From contig JAFZVZ010000040.1 of NCBI GenBank assembly GCA_017617545.1, positions 1 to 64,000 of the forward strand: a stretch of 64,000 bases of DNA. The letters run 5' to 3'. The DNA comes from Lachnospiraceae bacterium. GTDB taxonomy: Bacteria; Bacillota; Clostridia; Lachnospirales; Lachnospiraceae. Positions 46,340 through 55,203 of the stretch are shown here, one piece after another (positions within the stretch are counted from its first letter, which is position 1; every line of letters starts with the position of its first letter). A program made the translations under genes and the position numbers. The notes below the pieces were generated by a model. The model was not told where the DNA came from. It saw only the letters and a list, made by a program, of their open reading frames with translations, and did not search any database.

Positions 46340-47347
46340 ATGCGAATCAGACCGGGATTTCGGCGCATCTGCGCGGTGATTCTTGCGTTTGTGCTCGCGG
46401 CCGCGATGTGTGGCTGCGGCAAGAACAATGAGGATGAGAAAAAACTTCCGACAAGCGAAGGCTTCACGAACGATGTGCTGCTGCGCATCGGCGGGTCCGA
46501 GGTGAGTTACGCGGAGGCCAACATTTACCTTTTGAGTATGCGCGAGGAGGTCGAGGCGCTCTACGGCGCGGAGATCTGGGACATCAAGTTTACGCGGGAG
46601 CAGCGGCCGTACTCGGAGCTGATGAAGGAGCGCCTTCTCGAGAAGCTGATCTACATCAAGCTTGTGTGCCACATGGCCGATGAGTTCGACGTAAAATTGG
46701 AGGCCGATGACATTCTCAACGTCAACGATTATACGCAGCAGTATCTCTCCGGCATCACGGAGTCGACAGCGAAGAAATACGGCATCACCGAGGATCTGGT
46801 GCGTTCCATCTACAATGACAACGTGCTTGCGGAGAAGACGTACCGCACGATCACGCTGAACGCGGACATCTCCGAGATCACCGAGGCGGAAGTGCTTCGC
46901 GCCAAATTCTGCTATATATTCCTGAACAAATATTACGAGGACGCTGAGGGCAACCGCACGCCGCTCTCCGAGGAGGATATGCGCGCGCTGTGGACAAAGG
47001 CGGAAGGCTATCGCGCCGCCGCAGCGGAATCCAAGGATTTCTATAACTACGCCAAGGGCGTTTCCGCGGCGAGCACGATCGAGATCACGGTCGGCCGCGC
47101 GGACCTGCCGGTGAAGAGCCGCAACGCCGCGTTTGCCCTTCACACGGGCGAGATGAGCGAGATCGTCGAGGAGGACGACGGCCTGTACATCTTCTACTGC
47201 GTCGACGAGAAGGACAAGGCAGCCACGCAGGCGGCCGAAGAGGCTCGCATCGACGAGGTTTCCCGAGCATATTTCGAGAGCCTCTACGAAAAATGGAAGG
47301 TGAATATACCGATTGAAGTGAATGAGGCGCTGTGGGATGCTATGTAG
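46340..47347 (+). CDS. PrsA/SurA-like peptidyl-prolyl isomerase-type lipoprotein
   Basis: 335 residues from the ATG at 46340 behind GGGAGG. A signal peptide ends in AAMCGC, a lipobox. The body resembles SurA/PrsA N-terminal chaperone regions (VLLRIGGSEVSYAEANIYLL, then RLLEKLIYIKLVCHMADEF). A parvulin-like segment near 230-300 (AKGVSAASTIEITVGRADLP, HTGEMSEIVEEDDGLYIFYCVDEKD) matches the family. It probably folds exported proteins on the outer face of the membrane. It directly follows mfd. Confidence 0.85.
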   Translation: MRIRPGFRRICAVILAFVLAAAMCGCGKNNEDEKKLPTSEGFTNDVLLRIGGSEVSYAEANIYLLSMREEVEALYGAEIWDIKFTREQRPYSELMKERLLEKLIYIKLVCHMADEFDVKLEADDILNVNDYTQQYLSGITESTAKKYGITEDLVRSIYNDNVLAEKTYRTITLNADISEITEAEVLRAKFCYIFLNKYYEDAEGNRTPLSEEDMRALWTKAEGYRAAAAESKDFYNYAKGVSAASTIEITVGRADLPVKSRNAAFALHTGEMSEIVEEDDGLYIFYCVDEKDKAATQAAEEARIDEVSRAYFESLYEKWKVNIPIEVNEALWDAM

Positions 47348-47368
47348 ATGCCTATCGGCATCTTGGAT

Positions 47369-47410
47369 AAATCAAGCGAAAACGTCCGTAGTTTTCGCTT
47401 GATTTATTTT
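47369..47410 (+). terminator. Rho-independent terminator
   Basis: A perfect 15-bp stem: AAATCAAGCGAAAAC (47369-47383) with its complement at 47391-47405, followed by ATTTT. Confidence 0.88.
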
Positions 47411-47504
47411 CCGGGTTTCATGTGGTACGAAAAGAAACACAACAATACCAAAGGGGCTGCCTGTCGGAAGCCCCTTCTGTTTTATATCGTCATTTAGTTG
47501 TGGT

Positions 47505-48179
47505 CTACTTGGTCTCTTTTGCCTCAGGCTCGTTCTTGCCTGCGCACAACCCATAGTACAACGCTGCGAGCGCTGCTGCGAGGAGCACGCCGCCGACGAT
47601 GTCGATGAACCAGTGGACGCCGCAGGCGAGCCGGCCGACGGTGACAACGGCTGCGATTGCTACGCAGGCTGCCGTGAGGGCGAAACGAAGTCCGGCAGAG
47701 CGGACGCGGCGCGCGATCTGCATCACGGCGGTAGCCATCACGAAGACGAGCATCAGCGTGTGCGAGGACGGATAGGAGGCTTCAAGCACTCCCTCGTCCC
47801 AGGGGTACGCCGGGCGGTAGTTGAGCGGCAGCTTGTCGAAGAGCACGTAGAACACGAGCATCACGGCGTAGCCGATCCCGAGAAGGATGATGTCGCGGTC
47901 AACCTTCAGGAGCGACTTGCGATGGACCAGCTGCGACAGGCCGATCAGACCGAAGAACGCGACGACCAGCCAGGTCAGGTAACCGAGGACCTCGGTCAGC
48001 GTGTAGATCGTCTTGTGAGCGCCGAAGAACTCGTTCACGTCCTTGTTGATCGACGCGAAGCCGACATTGGAGGCTGCAACGCCGATCGGCTGCACGTCCA
48101 CATAACAGATGAGCAGCGTGAACACGAGAAATGCCGCCAGCAGCACGAGGCCGGGTACAATACTGCGAATGGATTTCAT
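47505..48179 (-). CDS. PAP2-type membrane phosphatase
   Basis: 224 residues from the ATG at 48179 behind GGAGG. Five to six membrane spans. The phosphatase motifs are NYRPAYPW (first), SYPSSHT (second, catalytic His) and GRLACGVHWFIDI (third, nucleophilic His). It may act on undecaprenyl pyrophosphate or on lipid phosphate at the outer face of the membrane. It lies upstream of nothing else on its strand; the small membrane gene at 48213 is the next one back and probably in the same transcript. Confidence 0.88.
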   Translation of the reverse strand: MKSIRSIVPGLVLLAAFLVFTLLICYVDVQPIGVAASNVGFASINKDVNEFFGAHKTIYTLTEVLGYLTWLVVAFFGLIGLSQLVHRKSLLKVDRDIILLGIGYAVMLVFYVLFDKLPLNYRPAYPWDEGVLEASYPSSHTLMLVFVMATAVMQIARRVRSAGLRFALTAACVAIAAVVTVGRLACGVHWFIDIVGGVLLAAALAALYYGLCAGKNEPEAKETK

Positions 48180-48212
48180 ACGAAAGTTTCCTCCTTCTCA
48201 CGCGAAGGTATA

Positions 48213-48644
48213 TTAGTGCTTTTTATTTGTGAGCCCCGCGGCCTTGCGCACGCAGAGGTACAAACCGCCGAGAACAAGGATGAAGACGCCGTACGCAAGG
48301 ATGATCAGGATCGCAGGCACGAGCATCTTCACCTGCGGCCGGTGAAGGCCGTAATGGATGAACTGAAAGTAGACAACCTCCGCGATGAAACCGACCAGCG
48401 CGACAATCCCCAGATTGCTGAACAGGAACTTAAGATCGCTGCGGAACTTCGGGCGGAGCAGATACATCACCGAGTCCGCGAACAGCAGGATGCCGGGGAT
48501 GGTGATCGCCATCGTGTCGATGACATTTTCATCGACCGCGACATCGGTGTCAACCGCGGCCTCTTTGAGTCCGAACACGAACAGAGCAATGCCGCACGCG
48601 GCGGACAGAATGGCAAAAACAATGTTGATGGTGCGTTCTTTCAT
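48213..48644 (-). CDS. four-span membrane protein, function unknown
   Basis: 143 residues from the ATG at 48644, with AAAGGATCC upstream. Hydrophobic segments at about 8-26, 48-64, 78-98 and 112-134. It starts 17 bases after the LTA-synthase-like gene stops, and ends 33 bases before the PAP2 gene, so the three probably form one transcript. No family recognised. Confidence 0.8.
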   Translation of the reverse strand: MKERTINIVFAILSAACGIALFVFGLKEAAVDTDVAVDENVIDTMAITIPGILLFADSVMYLLRPKFRSDLKFLFSNLGIVALVGFIAEVVYFQFIHYGLHRPQVKMLVPAILIILAYGVFILVLGGLYLCVRKAAGLTNKKH

Positions 48645-48661
48645 GGAAATGGATCCTTTTC

Positions 48662-50872
48662 TTATTTGGTCTCGGTCTGGTCTTCCGGAGTGAACGTGAT
48701 CGGGTTGGACTCCCGAAGCGTCGTCGAATCGTCGATCGGCATCGCAACGGAGATGACGTCACCCTCCTTCAGCGATACAGCCGGCAGGAACAGCTCCGTG
48801 TCAGAGACGGCGATGGTATCGCGGTATCGTGTTCCGTTAATATAGATGTCGGTATACGGCGTAAAATGAGCCCCGTGTACCGTCAGATAGTAGTTGTCGC
48901 CTGTCGCGTTGTAGATCGCGTGGTAGGAGGACAGCGTGACCGGGTGGAAGCCGAACGTCATCTGCGTCGGCTCGTACGGTTCCCGGTCTTCCCAGAGGTA
49001 CTGCTCGCCGTAGAGCATGTCGTAGGAAAGCAGCTGCAGCTCAGCAAGATAATCCGTGGAATCCTCAAGTGCCATGTGGGTCTGGTGCAGCTTGGTGATC
49101 AGGCCGGTGTGGTAGCCGAGGAGATCCATGACATGGGCGCTCAGCTGGTACGCCTCGAGATCGCGGTGCTCCACCGGAAGGTCGAAGTTGCTCCAGATCA
49201 CGTATTCCGTCTGCAGGAGGCTGCCTTCGTTGAGGTTGTCCTCCGTGAAGTTGAACCCGGGCAGGTGATCGCCGTACAGCACGAGCACCGTCAGTGTGTC
49301 ACTGTCCTGAAAATGCTCGATCAGGCGGGCGATGAGCTCGTCCATCTCGTGCAGCTGGTTGATGTAATACTTGAGACCGTTGATGGTGTTGTCGCCGTAG
49401 GCGTCCATGACGTCGGTGAGCTCGATCGCATTTTCCAGAATATCCTCGTCGGGGTATTTGCCGTGGCCCTGGACGGACACGGTGAAGACGAGGTCGCTGC
49501 CCGGCGTGGAGTCAAGCGCGGTGAGGATCTCGTCGTAGAGGATGGAATCGCGCGCCCACCCGAGCTCGTTGCGCTCCACATTTTCCATCATCTCGATCGA
49601 ATCGTAGTCGTCGAAACCGAGGTTCGAGTAGACGATGTGGCGGCTGTAGAAGCCGGCCGTGTTGTTGTGGATCGCGTGCGCGCCGTAGCCGAGTTCCTTA
49701 AGGTTGTAGGCGATGCTCTCGCAAGTCTTCTCCCGAAGGATCGTCTTGTACGGGTACTCGCCGGTACCGAAATCGGCCATGTTCATGCCGGTCAGGACCT
49801 CAAACTCGGTGTTCGAGGTGCCGGCGCTGATGCTCGGAACGCCCAGAAGTCCGGAATTGTAATTCTTTCTCAGGTAGGAAAATGTGGGGATCGGATCCGT
49901 CTCGAAGTCGATGCCCTTGATGCGCTTCGGGTCGAAGAAGGATTCGAGCTGTATAAAAATGATGTTCGGTTTCTGTGCCTCAATCTCCGGTCCGGGTGTC
50001 ACCGGGTTGTCGGTGCCGGTCGGCGCCGGCGAGGGACTCGGCGAGGTCACCTTGTCGATAACCTCCTTCACCTTGTCGCGCGAGTAGTTCGATGGCTTGT
50101 CGATACCCTTGTCGACAATACTGCAGACAAAGCAGTACGGAAGGCCGTAATCGTGGTAGGCATTTGCGATGTTCGGGAACGTCTTGGCCATGATACCGAC
50201 ACTGCGGCTTCCGATGATCAGCAGGATAAAGCCGAAAATGATGGACAGGTTGAGCGGAACCGCATAACGGTACTGCACGGGCTCCTTTTGCTTCGGGAAT
50301 TTCAGGTAGGCGATGACAACAAGGAGCACGCCGAACAGGATCAGCAGCGCGAGACCGATGGCCTGCAGAACGTTATAGTATTTGAACAACACGTTCCAGG
50401 CGTCGTCAAGCATGCGGAAGTCGTTCGCGTTGAACGGCGTGACGCGGTTGTGCAGCACGACGAAGTCGATGACGCCGACAGCGATCCACAGGATACAGCC
50501 GAAGAAGTAGAAGAAGCTTCTGCGGCGGAACAGGATCGCAGGCGCGAGCGTGATCGCGATGATCAGCATGTTGACCAGGAAGATCAGCGGATGCGTGAAC
50601 AGAAACACGAAGGGCTTCCAGAAGGAAAATCTGGAAAAGCCGTCCGCGATGAGGTTGACAAAGAATGCCAGGATCAGAATCTGGACAATGGAATAGCAGA
50701 ACGGTTTTCTGCCGAGAAACTGTCTTGCCGAAGCGGAAAATGCGGCGCGACGGTCCGCGAAGGTACGCTTGGACGCAGTGACCTCCGAGGCTTGCGCCTT
50801 CGCCATTGCCTGAGCCTGCTGAGCCTTCGGCAAGGTTGAGATTGATTTCTTTTTCTTCTTGTTCTTACCCAT
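48662..50872 (-). CDS. LTA synthase family sulfatase (phosphoglycerol transferase) with a C-terminal IPT/Ig-like domain
   Basis: 736 residues from the ATG at 50872; a frame extending to 51193 is unsupported. A Lys-rich head (GKNKKKKKS) leads to five membrane spans at about 60-265, then a Ser/Pro linker and the external sulfatase domain: NIIFIQLESFFDP, the catalytic Thr at about 352 in AGTSNTEFEVLTG, and YGDHLPG metal ligands. The domain is that of LtaS, which polymerises glycerol phosphate, but about 90 residues at the C terminus look like an IPT/TIG domain (NYYLTVHGAHFTPYTDIYINGT). Its product could be a lipoteichoic acid or another phosphoglycerol polymer. Confidence 0.88.
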   Translation of the reverse strand: MGKNKKKKKSISTLPKAQQAQAMAKAQASEVTASKRTFADRRAAFSASARQFLGRKPFCYSIVQILILAFFVNLIADGFSRFSFWKPFVFLFTHPLIFLVNMLIIAITLAPAILFRRRSFFYFFGCILWIAVGVIDFVVLHNRVTPFNANDFRMLDDAWNVLFKYYNVLQAIGLALLILFGVLLVVIAYLKFPKQKEPVQYRYAVPLNLSIIFGFILLIIGSRSVGIMAKTFPNIANAYHDYGLPYCFVCSIVDKGIDKPSNYSRDKVKEVIDKVTSPSPSPAPTGTDNPVTPGPEIEAQKPNIIFIQLESFFDPKRIKGIDFETDPIPTFSYLRKNYNSGLLGVPSISAGTSNTEFEVLTGMNMADFGTGEYPYKTILREKTCESIAYNLKELGYGAHAIHNNTAGFYSRHIVYSNLGFDDYDSIEMMENVERNELGWARDSILYDEILTALDSTPGSDLVFTVSVQGHGKYPDEDILENAIELTDVMDAYGDNTINGLKYYINQLHEMDELIARLIEHFQDSDTLTVLVLYGDHLPGFNFTEDNLNEGSLLQTEYVIWSNFDLPVEHRDLEAYQLSAHVMDLLGYHTGLITKLHQTHMALEDSTDYLAELQLLSYDMLYGEQYLWEDREPYEPTQMTFGFHPVTLSSYHAIYNATGDNYYLTVHGAHFTPYTDIYINGTRYRDTIAVSDTELFLPAVSLKEGDVISVAMPIDDSTTLRESNPITFTPEDQTETK

Positions 50873-51139
50873 GATAAAAACTCCGTACTCCCCACAAGGA
50901 AGCATCGGCGCGCAGCCGGCTTCCGAACCATACCTCTGCGTCGGCCCCGATCCAACCCCGCGGATCAAAAGGCCATACACAATAATGATACCACATTTTC
51001 CGTGGCAAATCAACTGTTGCGGGTGTGGGGAAGGTGACCATGCGCGGATGAAAAAAAGTATGAAAAAAGACAGACATGCGGTATAGTTGAAATAAGAAAT
51101 CCCGGAAGTTTTAGTAAGTAAAAGATAAGTGAAGGAGAA

Positions 51140-51196
51140 ATGGCTATGAAAGACTATATCGGAATCGCATTGTGGCAGGGAACGACAGGACAATGA
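51140..51196 (+). CDS. possible 18-residue peptide with a strong ribosome site
   Basis: GAAGGAG at 51131-51137 precedes ATG at 51140. Reading on gives MAMKDYIGIALWQGTTGQ and a TGA at 51194-51196. An inner ATG at 51146 would give 16 residues. A TATAGT at about 51081 could be a -10 box without a clear -35. It sits alone 30 bases before the lipoprotein gene, so it could be a leader peptide or a small secreted peptide. No family recognised; it may also be chance. Confidence 0.35.
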   Translation: MAMKDYIGIALWQGTTGQ

Positions 51197-51226
51197 TGGG
51201 GGATGTTCGATGAGGAGGTGATCATT

Positions 51227-52297
51227 ATGGATAGACGAGTGAGACCGAGGACTTGGTTATTGCTTCTGTTTGGGTGGATGATCTTGTTTGGGACTGCCTG
51301 TAGTGCGGGAACGTTTCAGAATACAAAACCTTCTGTCGAACCGACGAATACAGCGGAAGCAACAAAGTCTGTCGAACCGACGAATACAGCGACACCGATA
51401 CCGACAGCAGAACCGACCAAACCAATGGAACTGCAGCCTGTGGAGAAACTTACACTTCAGATCGAAGGGGAGATCCGCGAGGAAAAACTCGACGAAGGAT
51501 TGAAGAAGTACGAGGATACCGGCGTAGATATCACCATTGCCGTGGACTTCGGGGATGCTCCGCCGGTAGAAGCGAAGAAGGCATTCCTGGAACAATATCC
51601 GGAACTGGATCATTATCGCGTTCTGGGCATTACCGGAACGGATCGTCCGGAGCCGGATGAGCTGCTGCTCAGGATTCCTTACGCGGCAGCGAAAGAGCTG
51701 ACAAAGGATGATGCGGTAGCATCGGTTTCTCTGTTTGTACACCCGGATAATGAGGCTTTTTATTCGGATTGCGTTACTGTTGTAGGAACAATCAATGGGA
51801 AAAATGTTTACGATGCATTGAAAGATCCCGGCTTTCGTTTTATGACGGACGATGAAAGGGCCTGGGCAGATGTCGTTTATTCCGGCAAACTGATGGTAGC
51901 TGAATTTCAGCTGGCGGATGACGAATTTGCGAGGGTTGTGGTAATCCCGAAGGCAAAGTACGAACCAATGGAAGAGAGACTGAATCTGGCATGGAAAGAA
52001 AGCGGTGTGGCGAATAAGAACGAATGGCTTATCGGAGAAGAAGGGGAGGCAGCATCTCGCCGGATACAAGCCGAATTGATTCAGGATTCGCTGCAGATTC
52101 TCTATGATGCCGGATGGATCGTGACGGAAGAAAACGCGGTGAATGGTCTTCCTTCATTTCGTTACCTTTGCGCGATCGTAACCGGACGTCAGCTCAGGAA
52201 TCTGAAAATCCCCGAAGGAGCAACATACCGATACGAGATTCTCTTCGACGGATTGTGGCGAAAGGAACTGCCGCTGAGAGAAGAATTCATCAAATGA
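51227..52297 (+). CDS. lipoprotein with PT repeats, function unknown, lower GC
   Basis: 356 residues from the ATG at 51227 behind AGGAGG; an in-frame ATG at 51203 lacks a site. The signal peptide ends in LFGTAC, a lipobox. The next 45 residues contain the repeat SVEPTNTA twice, then a globular domain with no family I know. The base composition is clearly more AT-rich than the neighbours. The 17-codon frame begins one base after its stop. Confidence 0.8.
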   Translation: MDRRVRPRTWLLLLFGWMILFGTACSAGTFQNTKPSVEPTNTAEATKSVEPTNTATPIPTAEPTKPMELQPVEKLTLQIEGEIREEKLDEGLKKYEDTGVDITIAVDFGDAPPVEAKKAFLEQYPELDHYRVLGITGTDRPEPDELLLRIPYAAAKELTKDDAVASVSLFVHPDNEAFYSDCVTVVGTINGKNVYDALKDPGFRFMTDDERAWADVVYSGKLMVAEFQLADDEFARVVVIPKAKYEPMEERLNLAWKESGVANKNEWLIGEEGEAASRRIQAELIQDSLQILYDAGWIVTEENAVNGLPSFRYLCAIVTGRQLRNLKIPEGATYRYEILFDGLWRKELPLREEFIK

Positions 52298-52587
52298 ATG
52301 AGTGACCTTATGAAGTATAAGTTTTTTGACGATAAGGAGCTTTCTAGATGATGGGGAAGAGTATATATGAGGAGATCGCGGACATCGAGGATCAAGACAT
52401 TCTCGATGCGGAAAATGTTGTGAAACGCTGGGGTGGCAACTCGTGGTTGAGCGGCTGGGGTGAACGTAACCGGAGTTGTAGCACGGCGAAGAATAATCGG
52501 AAAATAATCAGAGGGAATGAGCGGCATTCCCTCATTTTTCGTAAATTCAACGATGCAGTTGTTTCACGTCCGTTGACGGCAAATTAG
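52298..52587 (+). pseudogene. two overlapping short frames, possibly one frameshifted small gene
   Basis: A 17-codon frame (MSDLMKYKFFDDKELSR, 52298-52351) ends in TGA that overlaps ATG at 52348 (ATGA), starting a 79-codon frame (MMGKSIYEEIADIEDQD..., 52348-52587). The second has AAGGAG upstream. Joined with a one-base shift, the two read as one acidic helical protein, so this may be a broken gene or a translationally coupled pair. A terminator lies within the second frame, so its last 20-25 residues are unlikely to be made. No family assigned. Confidence 0.4.
52511..52539 (+). terminator. Rho-independent terminator
   Basis: GAGGGAATG (52511-52519) pairs with CATTCCCTC (52525-52533), followed by ATTTTTC. 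It falls inside the 79-codon frame. Confidence 0.75.
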
Positions 52588-52597
52588 ATTTGTCGCG

Positions 52598-53977
52598 TCA
52601 GAATCGATCGCGGTTTTTGTGTAACCACCACAGGTAGACGATGCAGTGCAACACGATCGTGATGCACCAGCTGATCGGATAGGACATGTACAGCACGCGG
52701 AGCGTGTGGTGGGCGCGGAAATAGGTGTAGATCCAGGTGATGCGGAAGCCGCACACGCCGATAAGCGACGTCAGTGTCGGCAGGAGCGAGAAGCCGATGC
52801 CGCGCAGCGCGCCGACGATCACGTCCATGATACCGCACGTAAAATAGCACACGCAGATGACGCTCATTCGCACGCAGCCGTAAGCGATCGCCTCAGCGTC
52901 TTTCGTGTAGATGCTGATGAGCCGCGATTTCAGAAGGAGCGCGGTCCCGCCTAGGCCGGCGCCGAAGAGGAACACGAAGAGCAAGCCCCAGCGCAGGGCT
53001 TTGCGGATGCGGTCATACTGACCGGCGCCGTAGTTCTGGCCGGCAAAGCTCAGCGTCGTATGGTGCCATGCGTTCATTGATACGTAGATGAAACCCTCGA
53101 TGTTGACACCCGCGGAGTTGCCCGACATGGCGAGCTTGCCGAAGGAGTTGATGGAGGACTGGATCAATACGTTCGAGAGGGAGAAGATGCAGCCCTGCAG
53201 TCCGGCCGGAAGGCCGATCCTCGCGATGGCGGCAAGCTTCTTCGCGTGGATGCGCAGCTTTGAGTAGGACAGCCGGCAGGCGTTGTTCTGATGCGCGAGG
53301 TTGTTCACTACCAAGACGGCGGAGATGAGCTGCGAGATGACGGTCGCGTAGGCAACACCCTCGACGCCCATGCCGAAGACAAGGACGAACATCAGGTTCA
53401 GGGCGACGTTGACGCAGCCGGCGATGCTCAGGTAATACAGCGGACGGCGCGTGTCGCCGATGGCGCGCAGGATAGCGCTTCCGAAGTTGTAGAGCATCAT
53501 GATCGGCATGCCCAGGAAGTACACGCGCATGTAGTGAGCGGCGCCGGTGAGGACGTCTGCGGGAGTGTCCATCAGCTGAAGGAGCGGGCGCGCGAACAGA
53601 AAACCAACCAGAGCGAGGAAGGCACCGCTGATCACGCTGGTCAGGATAGCCGTGTGTACGGTCTCCTCCACATCCTTGTCGCGGCGTGCTCCGGTGAAGC
53701 GCGCGACAAGCACGTTGGCGCCCACGGAAAGGCCGATGAAGAGGTTGGTCAACAGGTTGATGAGCGCGCCGGTAGAGCCCACGGCCGCGAGAGCTTCGTC
53801 ACCCACGTACCGGCCGACGACGATCAGATCCGCGGCGTTGAACAGAAGCTGCAGGACACTGGAGAGGATCAAAGGCAACGCAAACAAGAGCATCTTCTTA
53901 GGCAGCGAACCGCTGCACATGTCGATGTTCGTCGAACGAAATTGTCTTGTCGGACGAGTTGTTTTTGCGTTGCTCAT
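52598..53977 (-). CDS. MATE-family multidrug/toxin efflux transporter
   Basis: 459 residues from the ATG at 53977 with AAGGAAAA upstream; an extension to 54031 overlaps a hairpin. About 12 spans in two related halves. The start MLLFALPLILSSVLQLLFNAADLIVVGRYVGDEALAAVGSTGALINLL is the MATE signature, and the second half repeats it (IARIGLPAGLQGCIFSLSNVLIQSSINSFGKLAMSGNSAG). It exports cationic drugs or metabolites using an ion gradient; substrate unknown. The upstream inverted repeat at 54001-54040 overlaps its promoter and may control expression. Confidence 0.93.
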   Translation of the reverse strand: MSNAKTTRPTRQFRSTNIDMCSGSLPKKMLLFALPLILSSVLQLLFNAADLIVVGRYVGDEALAAVGSTGALINLLTNLFIGLSVGANVLVARFTGARRDKDVEETVHTAILTSVISGAFLALVGFLFARPLLQLMDTPADVLTGAAHYMRVYFLGMPIMMLYNFGSAILRAIGDTRRPLYYLSIAGCVNVALNLMFVLVFGMGVEGVAYATVISQLISAVLVVNNLAHQNNACRLSYSKLRIHAKKLAAIARIGLPAGLQGCIFSLSNVLIQSSINSFGKLAMSGNSAGVNIEGFIYVSMNAWHHTTLSFAGQNYGAGQYDRIRKALRWGLLFVFLFGAGLGGTALLLKSRLISIYTKDAEAIAYGCVRMSVICVCYFTCGIMDVIVGALRGIGFSLLPTLTSLIGVCGFRITWIYTYFRAHHTLRVLYMSYPISWCITIVLHCIVYLWWLHKNRDRF

Positions 53978-54000
53978 AGAATTTTCCTTAAAACAAAAAC

Positions 54001-54040
54001 GGCGTATAGCTGCCGAAAGATTTTTCGACAACTATACGCC
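54001..54040. promoter_or_regulatory. inverted repeat in the MATE gene leader
   Basis: GGCGTATAG at 54001-54009 and CTATACGCC at 54032-54040 are exact complements, with a second stem CGAAA/TTTCG inside. On the minus strand the distal arm covers the -10 box, and the proximal arm is followed by GTTTTTGTTTT just before the ribosome site. It could be an operator or a terminator-type attenuator in the MATE leader. Confidence 0.55.
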
Positions 54041-54059
54041 TACTTTGTACAAAAGGCAA
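54031..54059 (-). promoter_or_regulatory. promoter of the MATE gene
   Basis: On the minus strand TTGCCT (54059-54054) and TATAGT (54036-54031) with a 17-base spacer; the -10 lies within one arm of the inverted repeat. Confidence 0.6.
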
Positions 54060-54091
54060 TATCCTTTTTTATCTTTTGCTGATAGACATCC

Positions 54092-54114
54092 TCGCGAGCA
54101 GAGCTCGCGAGGTG
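54092..54114 (-). terminator. hairpin after the HAD gene
   Basis: CCTCGCGAGC and GCTCGCGAGG form a 10-bp stem just beyond the HAD gene stop. T-run absent, so termination is uncertain. The CTCGCGAG core recurs at 56837-56856. Confidence 0.5.
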
Positions 54115-54127
54115 TACGTGCGCTCGG

Positions 54128-54982
54128 TTATTTTTTCGCGGCCTTCGTCTGCGCGGAGGAGCGGTCCACCAGCGTGTCCGTGAGGAGCATTTTCCGAAGG
54201 ATCGTCTTGACGGTGCTGTCGAGTTCACTGCCCTCGCGGTAGTCCGCAGGCTCGATGAAATTGACGCGGTTGTCGGTGAGCAGCGGCCGTACCTTCGGAA
54301 GCGTCTCGTCGCGGTACACGGCGATCGAGTAGCCGCCGTTGACCTTCACGAGCTTCATGCACGGCACGTCCGTCAGGCCGTCGCCGATGTAGATCATGTT
54401 GCGGAATGGCACGGGGCGCTCGTCCTCGGGAGTGTATGTGTTGAGAGTGGCGTCGTCGCTGATGTCGAGCACGCCCTTGTTGATGCGGAACAGAAACTGC
54501 GTCTTCGTCGTGTAGTTGACCGCGTTCTTCGGCCAGCACGCGACGCCGTTTTCGTCGTAGAGAAACTCGCAGGCAAATACCTCGCGGAACGCCTTGAAGA
54601 TCTCCGAGCCCTCGATGATCTCGCGCAGGCCGGAGGAGATGATGTAATGCTCCACGGTGACGCCGATCTCGTCGCCGAAGCGGCGGATGCGCTCAAACCA
54701 GTCCGTGACGCCGGGGAAGAACTCGAGGTCCTTGCCGTGCTCAACGAAATCTTCGCGGCGGATGCTGCGGTGCGCGTTGCGAGAACGGTCGAGCATCAGG
54801 TACATGTAGGCGAGGACGCTGTCCATTTTCCGCTCCGTGGCGAGTGCCTGCGCCTCCGCCCAGAACGCCTCGGCGGTCATGCCGACCTTGGGGATGAACG
54901 TGTACTCCTCCATATCCTTCGTGCAAAGTGTCTTGTCAAAATCATACATGATGGCCACGACCGGCCGTTCGGAAGTTTTCAT
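54128..54982 (-). CDS. HAD-superfamily hydrolase
   Basis: 284 residues from the ATG at 54982; a frame to 55099 is unsupported. Motif I is IMYDFDKTLCTKD with the nucleophilic Asp and its +2 Asp. Motif II is in the stretch VEHYIISSG, and motif III is NMIYIGDGLTDVPCMKL. A helical cap lies between motifs I and II (VGMTAEAFWAEAQALATERK...). It is a phosphatase-like enzyme of the phosphoserine phosphatase-like group; substrate unknown. Neighbour genes do not point to a pathway. Two motif copies lie in it (54188, 54824). Confidence 0.9.
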   Translation of the reverse strand: MKTSERPVVAIMYDFDKTLCTKDMEEYTFIPKVGMTAEAFWAEAQALATERKMDSVLAYMYLMLDRSRNAHRSIRREDFVEHGKDLEFFPGVTDWFERIRRFGDEIGVTVEHYIISSGLREIIEGSEIFKAFREVFACEFLYDENGVACWPKNAVNYTTKTQFLFRINKGVLDISDDATLNTYTPEDERPVPFRNMIYIGDGLTDVPCMKLVKVNGGYSIAVYRDETLPKVRPLLTDNRVNFIEPADYREGSELDSTVKTILRKMLLTDTLVDRSSAQTKAAKK

Positions 54983-55050
54983 GGGGCACCTCGTCGTAAG
55001 AGAATAAACCGATTGTTCCACAATCATTATATTGCATTTCGCGGACAATG

Positions 55051-55090
55051 CAAGGAAGAAACGGTTCGTTGCCTCAAGGAAGAAACGGTT
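55051..55090. repeat. 16-bp tandem direct repeat, period 24
   Basis: CAAGGAAGAAACGGTT occurs at 55051-55066 and 55075-55090. It lies at the left edge of a lower-GC gene and may be a slippage product or a scar. Confidence 0.8.
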
Positions 55091-55099
55091 GCCTCTCAA

Positions 55100-55128
55100 T
55101 TGATTTTATGGATAAGCAGTGTTATACT
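55100..55128 (+). promoter_or_regulatory. promoter of the lower-GC lipoprotein gene
   Basis: TTGATT at 55100-55105 and TATACT at 55123-55128 with a 17-base spacer. Confidence 0.75.
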
Positions 55129-55203
55129 TAGTAAATGCATGGGTGAAAAGAACGCAAAAAATGCATAGCAATAGCGTGTTGTGTGCAAAAGAAAGGTTGA
55201 AGG

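Noticed and set aside
51316-51416. Repeats in the lipoprotein gene as mobile-element ends
   Set aside because: They encode the Pro/Thr linker repeat SVEPTNTA and have no flanking duplication or transposase.
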